From contig NZ_CP083954.1 in the NCBI RefSeq assembly GCF_006442975.2, forward strand, positions 4,099,501-4,163,500: a DNA stretch of 64,000 bases, written 5' to 3'. Source of the stretch: Mesorhizobium sp. B2-1-1 (GTDB lineage: Bacteria; Pseudomonadota; Alphaproteobacteria; Rhizobiales; Rhizobiaceae). The translations under genes and the position numbers were made by a program. Under the pieces are notes generated by a model, which searched no databases, was not told the DNA's origin, and saw only the letters and a list, made by a program, of their open reading frames with translations. How positions within the stretch are numbered: the first letter of the stretch is position 1; the number at the start of each line of letters is the position of its first letter. Positions 17,502 through 28,471 of this stretch are shown here, piece by piece.

Positions 17502-19274
17502 TCAGGCGGCCTCGCCCTGTATCGAGCGGCTGAGGCGGCGGACCTCTTCGTCGTTGAGCAGGCCGCCGGCGCGCAGCAGGCTGGCGAAACGGCCGTTGCG
17601 CAGCGATAGCTCGGCGAAGCCGCCCATTTCGACCACCCTGCCCTTGTCCATGAACACGACCAGATCGGCGTCGCGGACGGTGGTCAGGCGGTGGGCGATG
17701 ATGAAGGTGGTGCGGTCGCGGCGCAATTCGTCGATCGCTTCCTTGACGCGGTCTTCTGTCTCGACGTCGAGCGCGCTGGTCGCCTCATCCAGCACCAGGA
17801 TCGGAGCATCCTTCAACACGGCGCGGGCAATGGCGATGCGCTGGCGCTCGCCGCCGGACAACTGGCCGCCGCGTTCGCCGACCACCGTGTCGTAGCCATT
17901 GCTCTTGGCCAGGATGAAGTCCTGTGCGGCAGCCGCGTCGGCGGCGGCATGGATCTCGTCGTTGGTCGCATCGGAGCGGCCGACGCGGATGTTGTCCTCG
18001 ATCGAGCGGTTGAGCAGGCCCGCATCCTGGAACACGGTGGCGATCGAATGGCGCAACGACTTGCGGGTCACGGTGCGGGTGTCGATGCCGTCGATCAGGA
18101 TACGGCCGGTGGACGGCGAGAAGACGCGCTGCAACAGATTGATGAGCGTGGTCTTGCCGGCGCCGGTCGGCCCAACGATGGCTACGGTCTGGCCCGCCTG
18201 GACCTCGAAGGAGACGTCGTGGATGCCCTGCCCCGAATTGGCGAATTCGAAGCCGACATTCTCGAAACGGACATGGCCGGTGACGTTAGTGAGATCGCGC
18301 AGCCCGTCCGGTTCGGCGGCGTCGGCCGCCGAGTCCTCGAGATGGTAGAAATCCTCGAGCTTGGCGCGGGCTTCCGAAATCTGGTTGGCGAATGCCGACA
18401 TCTGGTCGAGACGGGCGATCAGCAGCGTTGCAAAACCGGTGAAGGCGATGACGTCGCCGATGCGCAGCTGGCCGTGGGTGACCAGATAGGCGCCGATCAA
18501 AAGCACCACCATCATCGAAATCGTCGACGACAGGCGATGCAGCGCATTGGCCATGGCCCACCAGTCGAGCACAGGGTTCTGCGCATCGAGCAGGTTCTTG
18601 ACGTAGCGGCGCAGCGTATCGGCCTCATGGCCGAGGCGGTTGTAACTCTGCAAGACGGCGACGTTGCTGACCGAGTCCGTCACATGGGCGAATACGGTGT
18701 GATAGTGGCGCTCCACGGCGGCCTGGCCTGCCTTGGTCCGCTTCATCACCAGCCGGCCGATGCCGACATAGAGCACGCCGAGAGCCAGCAGCACCATCGA
18801 CATGCGCACGTCCATGCTGAGCGCGGTCGGGATCAGCAGGAACAACGCGACGGCCGTGGACAGATGCTGGCGCATGAATTCGAGCCAGAGACTAAACAAG
18901 GTCTCCACGGCACGCAGCAGCGTGTGCAGGGAATTGGACGTGCCGCGCTGATGATGCCAGGCGAGCGGCATGGTGATGACGCGCTCGAAGGAGTCGCAGA
19001 GCACTTCGCTGCGCCGGGCGTGGGCGAAGCGGTCGGCGCCGCGCGCCACAAGAACGAACGCGATGATGTTAAAGGCGCCCAGGCCGGCCCAGAGGGCGAG
19101 GGTCGAAAAGACGGAGCCGTGTGCGGAAATCGCGTCGATCACGCGACCGAACATGATCGGCTCGAGGATGGCGATGATGGCCAGCGCGACATTGGCTGAG
19201 CAGATCAGCGCTACGCGTTTCCTGTCAGCTGCCAAATAACCGAGCGCTCGCCAGTAGATTTGCAGAAGGGACAC
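17502..19274 (-). CDS. ndvA: Cyclic beta-(1,2)-glucan exporter NdvA
   Basis: ABC exporter, one fused half-transporter that dimerises, moving cyclic glucan from cytoplasm to periplasm. The membrane domain covers about residues 1-310 with helices starting at RVALICSANVALAIIAI. The nucleotide-binding domain has Walker A GPTGAGKTTLIN, signature LSGGERQRIAIARA, Walker B ILVLDEATSALD and the switch His in IIAHRLTT. The protein begins SLLQIYWRALGYLAADRKRV, as in rhizobial NdvA; the GTG at 19274, preceded by GGAG, gives 590 residues, the expected length. A longer frame upstream is not supported. It lies downstream of ndvB on the same strand, 354 bp away, so it may have its own promoter. Confidence 0.96.
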   Translation of the reverse strand: MSLLQIYWRALGYLAADRKRVALICSANVALAIIAILEPIMFGRVIDAISAHGSVFSTLALWAGLGAFNIIAFVLVARGADRFAHARRSEVLCDSFERVITMPLAWHHQRGTSNSLHTLLRAVETLFSLWLEFMRQHLSTAVALFLLIPTALSMDVRMSMVLLALGVLYVGIGRLVMKRTKAGQAAVERHYHTVFAHVTDSVSNVAVLQSYNRLGHEADTLRRYVKNLLDAQNPVLDWWAMANALHRLSSTISMMVVLLIGAYLVTHGQLRIGDVIAFTGFATLLIARLDQMSAFANQISEARAKLEDFYHLEDSAADAAEPDGLRDLTNVTGHVRFENVGFEFANSGQGIHDVSFEVQAGQTVAIVGPTGAGKTTLINLLQRVFSPSTGRILIDGIDTRTVTRKSLRHSIATVFQDAGLLNRSIEDNIRVGRSDATNDEIHAAADAAAAQDFILAKSNGYDTVVGERGGQLSGGERQRIAIARAVLKDAPILVLDEATSALDVETEDRVKEAIDELRRDRTTFIIAHRLTTVRDADLVVFMDKGRVVEMGGFAELSLRNGRFASLLRAGGLLNDEEVRRLSRSIQGEAA

Positions 19275-19628
19275 TTCAGCTACTCCGCCAAAACATTCAT
19301 TGTGCACCGCACCATTTCTTGACACGTATCGGTTAACGCGTCGCAAAACAATGCCCGTCTATCCCTTCCGTTCCCGTTTAGCGAACAAAAGATGACGACG
19401 ATGCGAAATCTCACGTGATCACCTAACGGGTTGAGATAAAAGGTGAAATGTCAGCCTTGCGGCAAAATCATGGCAGCCGCTGAGCGCTGCCACATTTTTA
19501 ATCACGGCGATCTTGCCCGGCATGGCCCGACCGGATCCGCCGGCTGCCCAAGCGGAGATCTGCAAATAGACAAAAGACTATCCCGCGCATTCCGGAGGAT
19601 GCGCGGGACAGGGTTGAAGCTGTTGATT
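19275..19628. other. ndvB-ndvA intergenic region
   Basis: 354 bp. Next to the ndvB stop is a terminator-like hairpin (19572-19608, annotated separately). The ndvA-proximal half is AT-richer than its surroundings and presumably holds the ndvA promoter; no specific operator stands out. No gene is seen. Confidence 0.5.
19572..19608 (-). terminator. Rho-independent-type terminator after ndvB
   Basis: Ten-base arms TCCCGCGCAT (19581-19590) and ATGCGCGGGA (19599-19608) with an 8-nt loop. Read on the minus strand the stem is followed by AGTCTTTTGTCT, a partial T tract. It starts 20 bp beyond the ndvB stop. Confidence 0.7.
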
Positions 19629-22600
19629 TTACGAGGGTATCTTCACGACAACTTCGACCTTGCTACCAGCCTTCGGTTGGAAAGACGCGGATTTCGTCTT
19701 CGAACCATCAACTTCAAGCGAGATCGACTTGGTCTTTTTGTCGCGGACGACACGCACCGTGACTTCGGCCCCCAGCATTTTGAGCGTGGCGGCGTAGCCA
19801 TCCCAATGGCTGGGCAGTTTCGGCCTAAACGTGATCTGCTTTCCACGCCGCTCGATGCCGAGAATGCCTTCGACCGCCGCCCGGTACAGCCAGCCCGCCG
19901 AGCCCGTGTACCACGTCCAGCCACCGCGGCCGCCCTTGTTGTCGCTGGCATTGCCGTCGCCGGCGTAGATATCGGCCGCAACCACGTAGGGCTCGACGCG
20001 GTAGCGCTCTGCCGAGGCCTCGTCCAATGCGTGGTTGACCGGGTTCAGCATCGAGAAGCAGCGATAGGCTTCGTCGTTCAGCCCCATTTCGGCCAGCGCG
20101 ATGACGAACCAGGTGGCGGCATGAGTATACTGGCCGCCATTCTCGCGAACGCCCGGCGGGTAGCTCTTGATGTAGCCCGGGTCCTTCTTCGTCTTCGAAA
20201 AGGGCGGCGTGAACAGCTTGAGGATCTTGAGTTCGTCGTCGACGAGCAGCTTGGTTGCCTGCTGCATCGCCGTCGTCGAACGCGCCGGATCGCCCTCGCC
20301 CGAGAGCACGCTCCAGGACTGGGCGATGGAGTCGATCCTGCACTCCTGGGATGAGCGCGAACCGAGCGGCGTGCCATCGTCAAAACTGCCGCGCCGATAC
20401 CATTCGCCGTCCCATGCCGTGCTCTCCAGCGCGCGTTTCAGCGCGTCGGCATGCTTTGCCCAGGCCTGCGCGTGCTTGGCATCACCCTCCGTCTTGGCCA
20501 CGGCGGCGAAGTCGCCCAGCGTCCGCAGCAGGAACCATCCGAGCCAGACGCTCTCGCCCTTGCCTTGCTCGCCGACGCGGTTCATGCCGTCATTCCAGTC
20601 GCCGCCGAGGATCAGCGGCAGCCCGGCGGGACTGCTGCGCGTAATGGCAAGATCGAGCGCACGCGCGCAATGCTCGTAGAGGGACGCTGTCTTTTTCGAA
20701 ATTTCGGGCGTGAAGAAGGCATCGTGCTCGCCCTCGCTGAGCGGCTGTCCATCGATGAAGGGCAGCTGCTCCTTCAGGATGGTGGTGTCACCCGTCACCA
20801 TCAGGTAGCGCGCGGTGGCATGGGCCAGCCAGACCACGTCGTCGGAGATCAGCGTACGCACGCCCGCCCCGGTGCGCGGCAGCCACCAATGCTGCACGTC
20901 GCCTTCAGGGAACTGCCGACGCGCCGCGTTGAGGATCTGGTCTCGCGCCAGTTTGGGATCGTGCGCCAGCAGAGCCAGCGTGTCCTGCAACTGGTCGCGG
21001 AAGCCGAAGGCGCCGCTGGCCTGATAGAAGGCAGAGCGGGCGCGGATGCGGCAGGCGAGGCTCTGGTAGGGCAGCCAGTGGTTGACCATGGCGTCGAGCG
21101 CCTTGTCCGGCGTCTCGACCTGGATGGTGTCGAGGAAGCCACGCCACTCGCGCTCGTTGTCGGCCAGACGCTGGTCGAAATCCCTACCCCGATGCTTGCG
21201 CACCAGGGCGCTCGCTTCCGCGGCCGAGCCAGCGTCCCCGAGCAGCCAGAACAGCGTGACGTCGCCGCCGGCCGGAACATCGATGTCGCGGGCGATTGCA
21301 GCGCAGGGATCGTCGCCGGCCTCCACGCGGCCTGACAGTCCCGCACCGCTCAGCACCGCCTGCGGAAACTCGCTGGTGCCGTGCCGGCCCAGGAATTCGG
21401 TCCGGTCTGCTGTCACCGAATGCACGCCGTCATCGGCGGCGAGGAAGGCGACACGCTCGCCGAAATCGAGCCCGTAGGGGTTCTGTGCCAGCAAGGCGCC
21501 GGTGGCGGCATCGCGCGACGGAACGATGGTCGCCGCCGTCCGCGAGCGATGTCCGCCCAGCACCCATTCGGCATAGGCATAGACGCGCAGCCTGGCCGGC
21601 GCCGGGCCGGTATTCTGGATGCGCAGGCGGGAAATCTTCACCGGGTCGACAGGGTCGACGACATGGGTAAGGTCCATCGACAATGAGCCGCGCTTCGACC
21701 GGAAGGTGGAGAATCCTTGGCCGTGCCACGTCTCGTAAGTCATCGACGGATCGCGCACCACGGCGGCGAGCGGCGAGAATGCCCGGCCACTGGCGTGATC
21801 ATAGATATAGATGCCCTCACCGGGCCGGTTCGAAACCGGATCGTTCGACCACGGCGTCAGCTGGTAGTCGCGGCTGTTGCGGCTCCAGGTGAAGGCAGCG
21901 CCTTCGGCGGAGACGTGGAAGCCGAACGAGGCATTGGAAATAACATTGATCCAGGGTTGGGGCGTGGTGCTGCGGCCGGCCAGGCGCACGACATAATGCC
22001 GCCCGTCGCCCTCAAAACCACCGAACCCGTTCCATTGGCTGAGCCCGTGCCCGTCCGCCGCCAGGGCCTGCGAGCCAAAGGAATGCGTCATAGGCCCCAA
22101 TTCGGGCAATGCCGCCGGCTGCTGGGCATCGCGCGCCTGCAAGGCGGCCACCTCGGCCCGCTCGATCTGATCGAAGATGGTGCCGTTGCGCGTGTGCAGA
22201 ACCACGCGGGCGACCGCAAGCAGCGTCTTGTAGGTGGTCTCGTCCATCAGGTCGCGGCGCACGGCGAATATGTGCTGGCGCGGTCCGAGCTCCTTGCCGC
22301 GCAAGCGGCTGTTCTCGCACAGGGATTCGACTGCTCGCTGCAGGTCCTGCACATAGGAGGAGGCCTGTTCGTTGACGACGACGAAATCGATCATCATGCC
22401 ACGGGTGCGCATGTACTCCTGGAAACGGAGCGCCTGGGCGACGATTTCGAGATCGGCGACGTCGCCGATCCTGACCAGGAAGATCGGGAAATCGCCGGAG
22501 ATGCTGGTCGGCCACAGGCTCGACTGCTTGCCCAGTCCCGAAGCGATGGATTCGGCCGGCAGGCGCAGGAATGGATCGGGATAGATCAGATAGCGCGCCA

Positions 22601-25600
22601 GCTTCTGTACGTTGGCGGCGTCGGCCAGGCTGAGGCCGAGATGCCGGGTCTGCACCTGGCTGCGCGTCCAGGCAAGCATTGCCTGTCGGGCAAAGCTCTC
22701 CGGGTGGTCGAGCCGGGCAATGGCCTCCTCCAGCTCCGCGCGGTTGGAACCGACGACGGTCCAGAAGGTCAGCGATATCTTCTTGTTGGCGGGCACGCGC
22801 ACCTGGCGGCGCAGCGAGGCGACGGGATCGAGGGTGAAGCCGGAATGGCCGCCAAGCCGAGCGCCTGGATCGAACGCCGCAGCGTCGACGATGGTGCGGC
22901 CGCGGCCGATGAAGGCGCGCCTGTCGGTCTCGGCTTCGGCGTCGCGCGCCGGACCGGACGGGTCGGTGACGAAATGCACCATCGTCACGTCTGGCTCGCT
23001 GGTCTCGCGCTTGCGCCGCGTGGCGAAGATCGCCCCATTATTGGGGGCAATTTCGGTCTCCACGAACATTTTCGAGAAGGCGGGATGGGCATTGTCGGAT
23101 ACCTCCAGGCCCAGCACCAGCTCGGCGAAGGAGGTCACTTCGATGTGACGGTCGGTCGGTCCCTCGTTGAACAGCGTCACGCGGCGGCCTTCGCCATTGC
23201 CTTCCGAGATGACGATGCATTCGACCTCGGAGCGCAGCGTGCCGACCAGTTTGACGAAGCTCGCCTTGTCGTCGGAGAACAGCGTCTGGGTGCGCTCCTC
23301 GGCCGCGCGCTTGGGCTCCGCCGTCGCCGACCACCAGTCGCCAGTGCCGGCGTCGCGCAAGAAGATGTAGGAGCCGAGCCGGTCCTCGGTCGGATCCGGT
23401 TGCCAGCGCGTGACGGACAGATCGCCCCACCGGCTGTAGCCGGAGCCTGTCGCGGTGACCATCACCGAATAGCGGCCGTTCGACATCACATTGGTCGAAC
23501 GCAGAGCCCGCACAGGATCGAGCACGATGCGGGTGTCGGGACTCTCGGTTTCGGTCTCGTCCTTCGCCCGTTCGTCCGCCTCGGTCCTGACGGTCGCGGT
23601 CGGGATGTCGCGCGGCGCCCTCTCCTGGAGCAGAAGCTCGGCCGACTCGATGACCGGATCGCTGTGGAAACGGTCGCGCAGGCGACCCTCGAAAATGGCG
23701 TCGGCGACCGCCGCGATCGACATGCCGGAATGGTGGGCCATGTAGTTCTGTACGACGACGTGATCGGTGCCTTCCGGCACGCGCTGCGGCGTGAAATCGA
23801 CGGCGTCGTAGTAACCATGGCGGCCAAGCGCGCCGAGCTCCCGTAGGCGCGCTAGGTTCTGCACCGCTTCGCGCGGGTTGAACTGCGCGGCCAGCACGGT
23901 GGCGTAAGGCGCGATCACCGTGTTCTGGCCAAGGCCGCGCTTCAGCCCGAGACCGGGCACGCCGAAATTGGTGTACTGGTAGGTCAGCTCGCGGTCGCGG
24001 GCATTGTAGGCCGCTTCCGAAATGCCCCAGGGCACATTCTTCTGACGGCCATACTGGATCTGGCGCTTGATGATCAGCTTGCTGGTCTGGTTGAGAATCG
24101 AACCTTGCGGTTCCTTCATCACCAGCGGCGGCATCAGATACTCGAACATCGAGCCGGACCAGGACATCAGCGCGCCCTGGAAGCCGATCTCGACGATCGG
24201 CCGGCCAAGCCGGAACCAGTGCTCGGTCGGCAGGTCGCCCTTTGCGATGGCGAACAGGCTGGTCAGCCGCGCCTCGGAGGCCAGAAGATCGTAGCAGCTC
24301 TCGTCGAGCTGGTGCTCCTCGACCCGGTAGCCGATCGACAGCAGCTTGCGCTCCGGCCGCATCAGGAACGAGAACTCCATCTCGAAGGCGAAGCGGCGCG
24401 TGCGCTCGCGCAGGGTGAGCAGCTTGGCACGCAGCGCCTCTACGGCGTTGTCGTCGCTGTGGGCGTCGTGGACATGCGCCTCGCAGGTGGCTTCGAGCCT
24501 GGCCGCCCAGTCGACGATGACATCGCTCTGTGGCGATGCCGCCTCGGTGTGGATGGCGGTGGCGAGCTTGCGGATCTCGCCGGCCAGCACAGCCAAATTG
24601 ATGGTGCGGATCGAGGCCATTTCCGGCTGCGCCTTGATGGTGTCGACGGCGCGCCGCATGCCGTCGAGGCGGTCGGCCAGACGCTGGCGCAAGGGACGCA
24701 GCTGACGGCGGTCGTCGGGCAGCTCATCCAGGCTCTCGCCGAGGATGGTCACTGTGTCGAGGATGCCCTCGAAATCGCCCTGGAGATGAACGGACGGCGC
24801 CTCGGCCCATTCGGCGCAGGCCGCCGCCACCGCCACCAGATGGCCGGCGAGATTGCCGCTGTCGACAGCCGAGATGTAGAGCGGATAGAGCGGCTTCAGT
24901 GTGGTGGTGTCGTACCAGTTGAAGAGATGGCCGCGGTTGCGCGGCATGCTCTCGATGGTCGTCATGGTGGCATCGATGCGGGTGATGGCATCGGACAGGC
25001 TGATCCAGCCGAAATCGCGGGCCGAGACGACCGACAGGAGATAGACGCCGATGTTGGTCGGCGAGGTGCGCGGCGCGACCACTGGCGCCGGGCTCTCCTG
25101 GAAATTGTCCGGCGGCAGATGATGATGCTCGGCCGTGACGAAGGTTTCGAAATAGTGCCAGGTGCGGCGCGCCACCGTGCGCAGCGCATGGATGTCGGCC
25201 TGCGATATGCGCAGCCGGTCCTCGGTCTCGGCCGAACGGCTGATCCAGCTGGCGATCGCCGGGGAGCCGATCCAGAACAGAGCGAAGAAAAAGGCGACGA
25301 AGGCGCCGGTGGAATCGGCCAGCACCGGAATGGCGAGGCCGACGAAGCCGATGATCACGGCGCCGTACATCATGCCGTAGTAGGAGCCGACATCGTTGTC
25401 GCCGGCCTTGTGCGCCTGCGAGGCGGTGCGCCATTCCAGCAGGTTCTGCCGGGAGACGAACAGCCGGTAGAGCGTGCGCACGATGGCGTCGCCCATCATC
25501 CAGGCGTTATGCGCCATCAGCACGATCTTCAATGCCACCATGGCGGTGCCGAAGGCCACGTCGCGCGCCAGCGCGGAGAAATGGCCGCGCGGCGTCTGGT

Positions 25601-28205
25601 CACCGCTCTTGGGCAGTATGGCGTTGACGACGTCGAAAGTGGGCGCCATGAACAGGCTGAGGATCAGCAATGCCTGCCATTGTGCTGCCTGCGTGAAGGG
25701 CAGCAGCGTCCAGCCGGCGATCGCCGCCATCACCCAGAAGATCGGCGTCAGCGAGCGGCGCAGATTGTCGACCATCTTCCAACGCGACAGCGCCGGCACG
25801 CCGGAGCGCGGATCGAGGATGAAGCCCAGGAGCTGCCAGTCGCCGCGTGCCCAGCGGTGGTGGCGCGAGGCATCGACCGAGTAGCGGGTCGGGTAATCCT
25901 CGACCAGTTCGACGTCGGTGACGAGCGCCGAACGCGCCAGCGCGCCTTCGAGCAGATCGTGGCTGAGGATGGTGTTTTCCTCGATGCGGCCCTGTAACGC
26001 GGCCTCGAAGGCATCGACGTGGTAGAGGCCCTTGCCGGTGAAGGAGCCGTCGCCGAAGACGTCCTGGTACAGGTCGGACACCGCAAAGACATAAGGATCG
26101 AGGCCGCGATTGGCCGAGAAGACCCGTTGGAAGAACGACGCCTCGTCGCCGCTGGTCAGCGAAGCGGTGATACGTGGCTGCAGGATCGTGTAGCCCGAGG
26201 TGACGACGCGCCTGGTGGCATCGAAATGCGGTCGGTTGAGCGGGTGGCAAAGCTTGCCGACAAGCGTAGCGACCGCATCGCGGGTGGTGCGCGTGTCGGC
26301 GTCGAGCGTCATTACGTGAACGACTTTTTCCGGCAGCGGCACATCGAGCGGCAGGAAGGTGGTGTCGCTGTCGCCGCGCAGCAGCAGGTCAAGCTCGTGC
26401 AGCTTGCCGCGCTTGCGCTCCCAGCCCATCCAGCATCCCTGCGCGGCATTATAGAGCCGGCGCCGGTGCAGGAGATAGAAGCGCGGCGCGCCTTCGGCGG
26501 GATAGCGGGCGTTGAGGCGGGCGATCTCGTCACGGGCGAATTCGAGAATCTCGGTGTCGGCCGCGTCGATCTCGGTCTTGCTGTCGGGCCAGTCCGACAG
26601 CAGGGCGAAGTGGATCTCGTCCGCCAGATTGGCGAGGTAATGCACCTCGATGTTGCGGATGTTTTCCTCGACATCGTCGCGCGAGCCGATCAGCGACGGC
26701 ACCACCACCAGCGTGCGTGCCTCGGACGGCACGCCGTGCCTGTAGTCATAGCCGATAAGGCGCGTCGGCTTGAGGAACAGCGAGACAACGGTATTGAAGA
26801 AAGCGAGCGCGCCTTCGCTGGCCGGCACGGCAAACAGCGCCAGCATCAAGACGATCGAAGGCACAGACAGGCCGAGATTGGCAAGGGCATTGCCGGAAAC
26901 CACCAGCAGCAGCACGGTCAGCGCAAAGACCGGCAGGACGATGCCCAGCCATCCGGTCTTGGCAAAGGTGCGCTTGACGGTCTGACTGACGGTCGGTCGG
27001 TAGCCGATCGCCTTTTCCAGTTCCAGCCGGCGTGGCCCGACAAGGAAAAAACCGACATCCGTGTGCGCTAAAGGAGCCGCAAAGCCATCTGCGCCGTCGG
27101 CGGCGGATGCAATTTCGTTGGTGATCTGGCCGGCCAGTTCGATCGCCTTTTCGGCGACGCGATATTCCGACAGATTCGAGCGGCGGGCCAGCTCTTCGAT
27201 CGCGGTCCGGTACTGGTCACGCGAGAAGAAATCGAGCGCGGCGAAGTCGGTGCGCTCGCGCAGCACCGTGTCGATACGGCTGACGCCCTCGAACCACACC
27301 GTCCAGTCGATATCGTTGATGAGCCGCAGGCCGCGTATGATGTTGCCGGTCGTCACATTGCCGCTGGACAGCGTATGATGCTCGGAAATGATGATTTCCT
27401 CGGCGTCCGAGCCGGTCTTCTCGAGTTCGCCTTCCAGCCACTCCAGCGCCTTGCCTGCATTCTGCGAGCCGTCGCGCAAGCGGTAGAGCAGTTGCGTGGC
27501 AAAGGTGGTGTCCTGGGCGTGCGCGCTGAAATTGGCCAGGATCGCTTGCCGGTCCCGGGTATCGTCGGTCGCCAGCACCTTGTCGGCGACATCATTGGCG
27601 ATCTGGCGCATCTGCCGGGTGCGGTTGACCCTGACCGCAAGGCGGCGAAGATTTTCGATCAGAACGAAGCGCAACAGCGACGGCAGCGCCCAGAGTTCGC
27701 CGATCTTCAGCGGCTCGACCGACTGGAAGCCCTGGACGATGGCCTTGAACATGGTCGCGGAGACGGAACTGTCGGAATGCGCCACATAAGTCCAGGCCAG
27801 CGCCAGCGCGCGCGGCACGCCGCCGCCGTCCGGCAGCTTCAGCGTCGGCAGTTGACGATAGAAGCGGCGCGGCAGGTCGCGCTTGACCTGGAAAATGGTT
27901 TCCTCGACCAGATAGTTGTTGTCGAGCAGCCATTGCGCCGCGGGCGTGATGGTCTCGCCCCTCGCCTGCGCGGCGTTGGTCGAACGGTAGACTTCGAGGA
28001 TCTTCTTGGCGCTGTCGCGGATGCGGGCCTGGAAATCGAATGGCGTCAGGCCGAACAGATCCGCGAGATCGCCCTTGGCCAGGCTTTCACCGAGCAGCCG
28101 AAGGCGTTCCTCCGGCAGGAAAATGGATCTTATCGGTTCTTCCGTGATGGGCGGGAAGCTCGCGCTAGTCTTTTCGATTTGTGCTGGATTCGTCTGAATA
28201 TTCAT
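19629..28205 (-). CDS. ndvB: Cyclic beta-(1,2)-glucan synthase NdvB
   Basis: A 2858-residue inner-membrane enzyme that initiates, elongates and cyclises beta-1,2-glucan from UDP-glucose, used as periplasmic osmoprotectant and needed for host invasion in rhizobia. The N-terminal 400 residues are cytoplasmic; helices appear at about 410-475 (ALTVLLLVVSGNALANLG) and again around 830-1000. Between them lies the glycosyltransferase 84 domain, with TLDADTRTTRDA and RHHRWARGDWQLLGF. The C-terminal half holds two glycosidase-like repeats, including a GH94 phosphorylase-type domain (LILGGDWNDGMNRVG) thought to control ring size. Length and order match rhizobial NdvB (about 2830 residues); no frameshift is seen. 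ATG at 28205. Confidence 0.97.
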   Translation of the reverse strand: MNIQTNPAQIEKTSASFPPITEEPIRSIFLPEERLRLLGESLAKGDLADLFGLTPFDFQARIRDSAKKILEVYRSTNAAQARGETITPAAQWLLDNNYLVEETIFQVKRDLPRRFYRQLPTLKLPDGGGVPRALALAWTYVAHSDSSVSATMFKAIVQGFQSVEPLKIGELWALPSLLRFVLIENLRRLAVRVNRTRQMRQIANDVADKVLATDDTRDRQAILANFSAHAQDTTFATQLLYRLRDGSQNAGKALEWLEGELEKTGSDAEEIIISEHHTLSSGNVTTGNIIRGLRLINDIDWTVWFEGVSRIDTVLRERTDFAALDFFSRDQYRTAIEELARRSNLSEYRVAEKAIELAGQITNEIASAADGADGFAAPLAHTDVGFFLVGPRRLELEKAIGYRPTVSQTVKRTFAKTGWLGIVLPVFALTVLLLVVSGNALANLGLSVPSIVLMLALFAVPASEGALAFFNTVVSLFLKPTRLIGYDYRHGVPSEARTLVVVPSLIGSRDDVEENIRNIEVHYLANLADEIHFALLSDWPDSKTEIDAADTEILEFARDEIARLNARYPAEGAPRFYLLHRRRLYNAAQGCWMGWERKRGKLHELDLLLRGDSDTTFLPLDVPLPEKVVHVMTLDADTRTTRDAVATLVGKLCHPLNRPHFDATRRVVTSGYTILQPRITASLTSGDEASFFQRVFSANRGLDPYVFAVSDLYQDVFGDGSFTGKGLYHVDAFEAALQGRIEENTILSHDLLEGALARSALVTDVELVEDYPTRYSVDASRHHRWARGDWQLLGFILDPRSGVPALSRWKMVDNLRRSLTPIFWVMAAIAGWTLLPFTQAAQWQALLILSLFMAPTFDVVNAILPKSGDQTPRGHFSALARDVAFGTAMVALKIVLMAHNAWMMGDAIVRTLYRLFVSRQNLLEWRTASQAHKAGDNDVGSYYGMMYGAVIIGFVGLAIPVLADSTGAFVAFFFALFWIGSPAIASWISRSAETEDRLRISQADIHALRTVARRTWHYFETFVTAEHHHLPPDNFQESPAPVVAPRTSPTNIGVYLLSVVSARDFGWISLSDAITRIDATMTTIESMPRNRGHLFNWYDTTTLKPLYPLYISAVDSGNLAGHLVAVAAACAEWAEAPSVHLQGDFEGILDTVTILGESLDELPDDRRQLRPLRQRLADRLDGMRRAVDTIKAQPEMASIRTINLAVLAGEIRKLATAIHTEAASPQSDVIVDWAARLEATCEAHVHDAHSDDNAVEALRAKLLTLRERTRRFAFEMEFSFLMRPERKLLSIGYRVEEHQLDESCYDLLASEARLTSLFAIAKGDLPTEHWFRLGRPIVEIGFQGALMSWSGSMFEYLMPPLVMKEPQGSILNQTSKLIIKRQIQYGRQKNVPWGISEAAYNARDRELTYQYTNFGVPGLGLKRGLGQNTVIAPYATVLAAQFNPREAVQNLARLRELGALGRHGYYDAVDFTPQRVPEGTDHVVVQNYMAHHSGMSIAAVADAIFEGRLRDRFHSDPVIESAELLLQERAPRDIPTATVRTEADERAKDETETESPDTRIVLDPVRALRSTNVMSNGRYSVMVTATGSGYSRWGDLSVTRWQPDPTEDRLGSYIFLRDAGTGDWWSATAEPKRAAEERTQTLFSDDKASFVKLVGTLRSEVECIVISEGNGEGRRVTLFNEGPTDRHIEVTSFAELVLGLEVSDNAHPAFSKMFVETEIAPNNGAIFATRRKRETSEPDVTMVHFVTDPSGPARDAEAETDRRAFIGRGRTIVDAAAFDPGARLGGHSGFTLDPVASLRRQVRVPANKKISLTFWTVVGSNRAELEEAIARLDHPESFARQAMLAWTRSQVQTRHLGLSLADAANVQKLARYLIYPDPFLRLPAESIASGLGKQSSLWPTSISGDFPIFLVRIGDVADLEIVAQALRFQEYMRTRGMMIDFVVVNEQASSYVQDLQRAVESLCENSRLRGKELGPRQHIFAVRRDLMDETTYKTLLAVARVVLHTRNGTIFDQIERAEVAALQARDAQQPAALPELGPMTHSFGSQALAADGHGLSQWNGFGGFEGDGRHYVVRLAGRSTTPQPWINVISNASFGFHVSAEGAAFTWSRNSRDYQLTPWSNDPVSNRPGEGIYIYDHASGRAFSPLAAVVRDPSMTYETWHGQGFSTFRSKRGSLSMDLTHVVDPVDPVKISRLRIQNTGPAPARLRVYAYAEWVLGGHRSRTAATIVPSRDAATGALLAQNPYGLDFGERVAFLAADDGVHSVTADRTEFLGRHGTSEFPQAVLSGAGLSGRVEAGDDPCAAIARDIDVPAGGDVTLFWLLGDAGSAAEASALVRKHRGRDFDQRLADNEREWRGFLDTIQVETPDKALDAMVNHWLPYQSLACRIRARSAFYQASGAFGFRDQLQDTLALLAHDPKLARDQILNAARRQFPEGDVQHWWLPRTGAGVRTLISDDVVWLAHATARYLMVTGDTTILKEQLPFIDGQPLSEGEHDAFFTPEISKKTASLYEHCARALDLAITRSSPAGLPLILGGDWNDGMNRVGEQGKGESVWLGWFLLRTLGDFAAVAKTEGDAKHAQAWAKHADALKRALESTAWDGEWYRRGSFDDGTPLGSRSSQECRIDSIAQSWSVLSGEGDPARSTTAMQQATKLLVDDELKILKLFTPPFSKTKKDPGYIKSYPPGVRENGGQYTHAATWFVIALAEMGLNDEAYRCFSMLNPVNHALDEASAERYRVEPYVVAADIYAGDGNASDNKGGRGGWTWYTGSAGWLYRAAVEGILGIERRGKQITFRPKLPSHWDGYAATLKMLGAEVTVRVVRDKKTKSISLEVDGSKTKSASFQPKAGSKVEVVVKIPS

Positions 28206-28471
28206 TGAAAATTCCGTAAGCGGGCACTCAGCGGCGTCACCGCCACGGCAATGGCCCTAAAACCGATTCAAATGCAATTGGTTGCATGCCCAGCTTTTGC
28301 CGAAAATTGTTTCCGCACCACGACAAGGCATCGTCTTTCGACAGTTTCAAAGACGAACGCCCCTCACTCCCGCCGAGACCGATCGACGGAAAGGATTCAG
28401 GCTTTTTCGTGATCCCGGCTGGAGCTTACCCTATATTTCGCCGGCATCACGATCATGTTTGGAAACAAGCG
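28206..28471. other. hutD-ndvB intergenic region
   Basis: 266 bp between the hutD stop and the ndvB start, both on the minus strand. It carries the ndvB promoter and the end of the hut transcript. I see no good terminator hairpin and no gene. Confidence 0.4.

Noticed and set aside
19629..28205. Long open frames antisense to ndvB, for example 21717-23846 and 24105-25997 on the plus strand
   Set aside because: They mirror the codon structure of ndvB in a GC-rich gene, are rich in Arg, Gly, His and Gln, and show no domains or ribosome sites.
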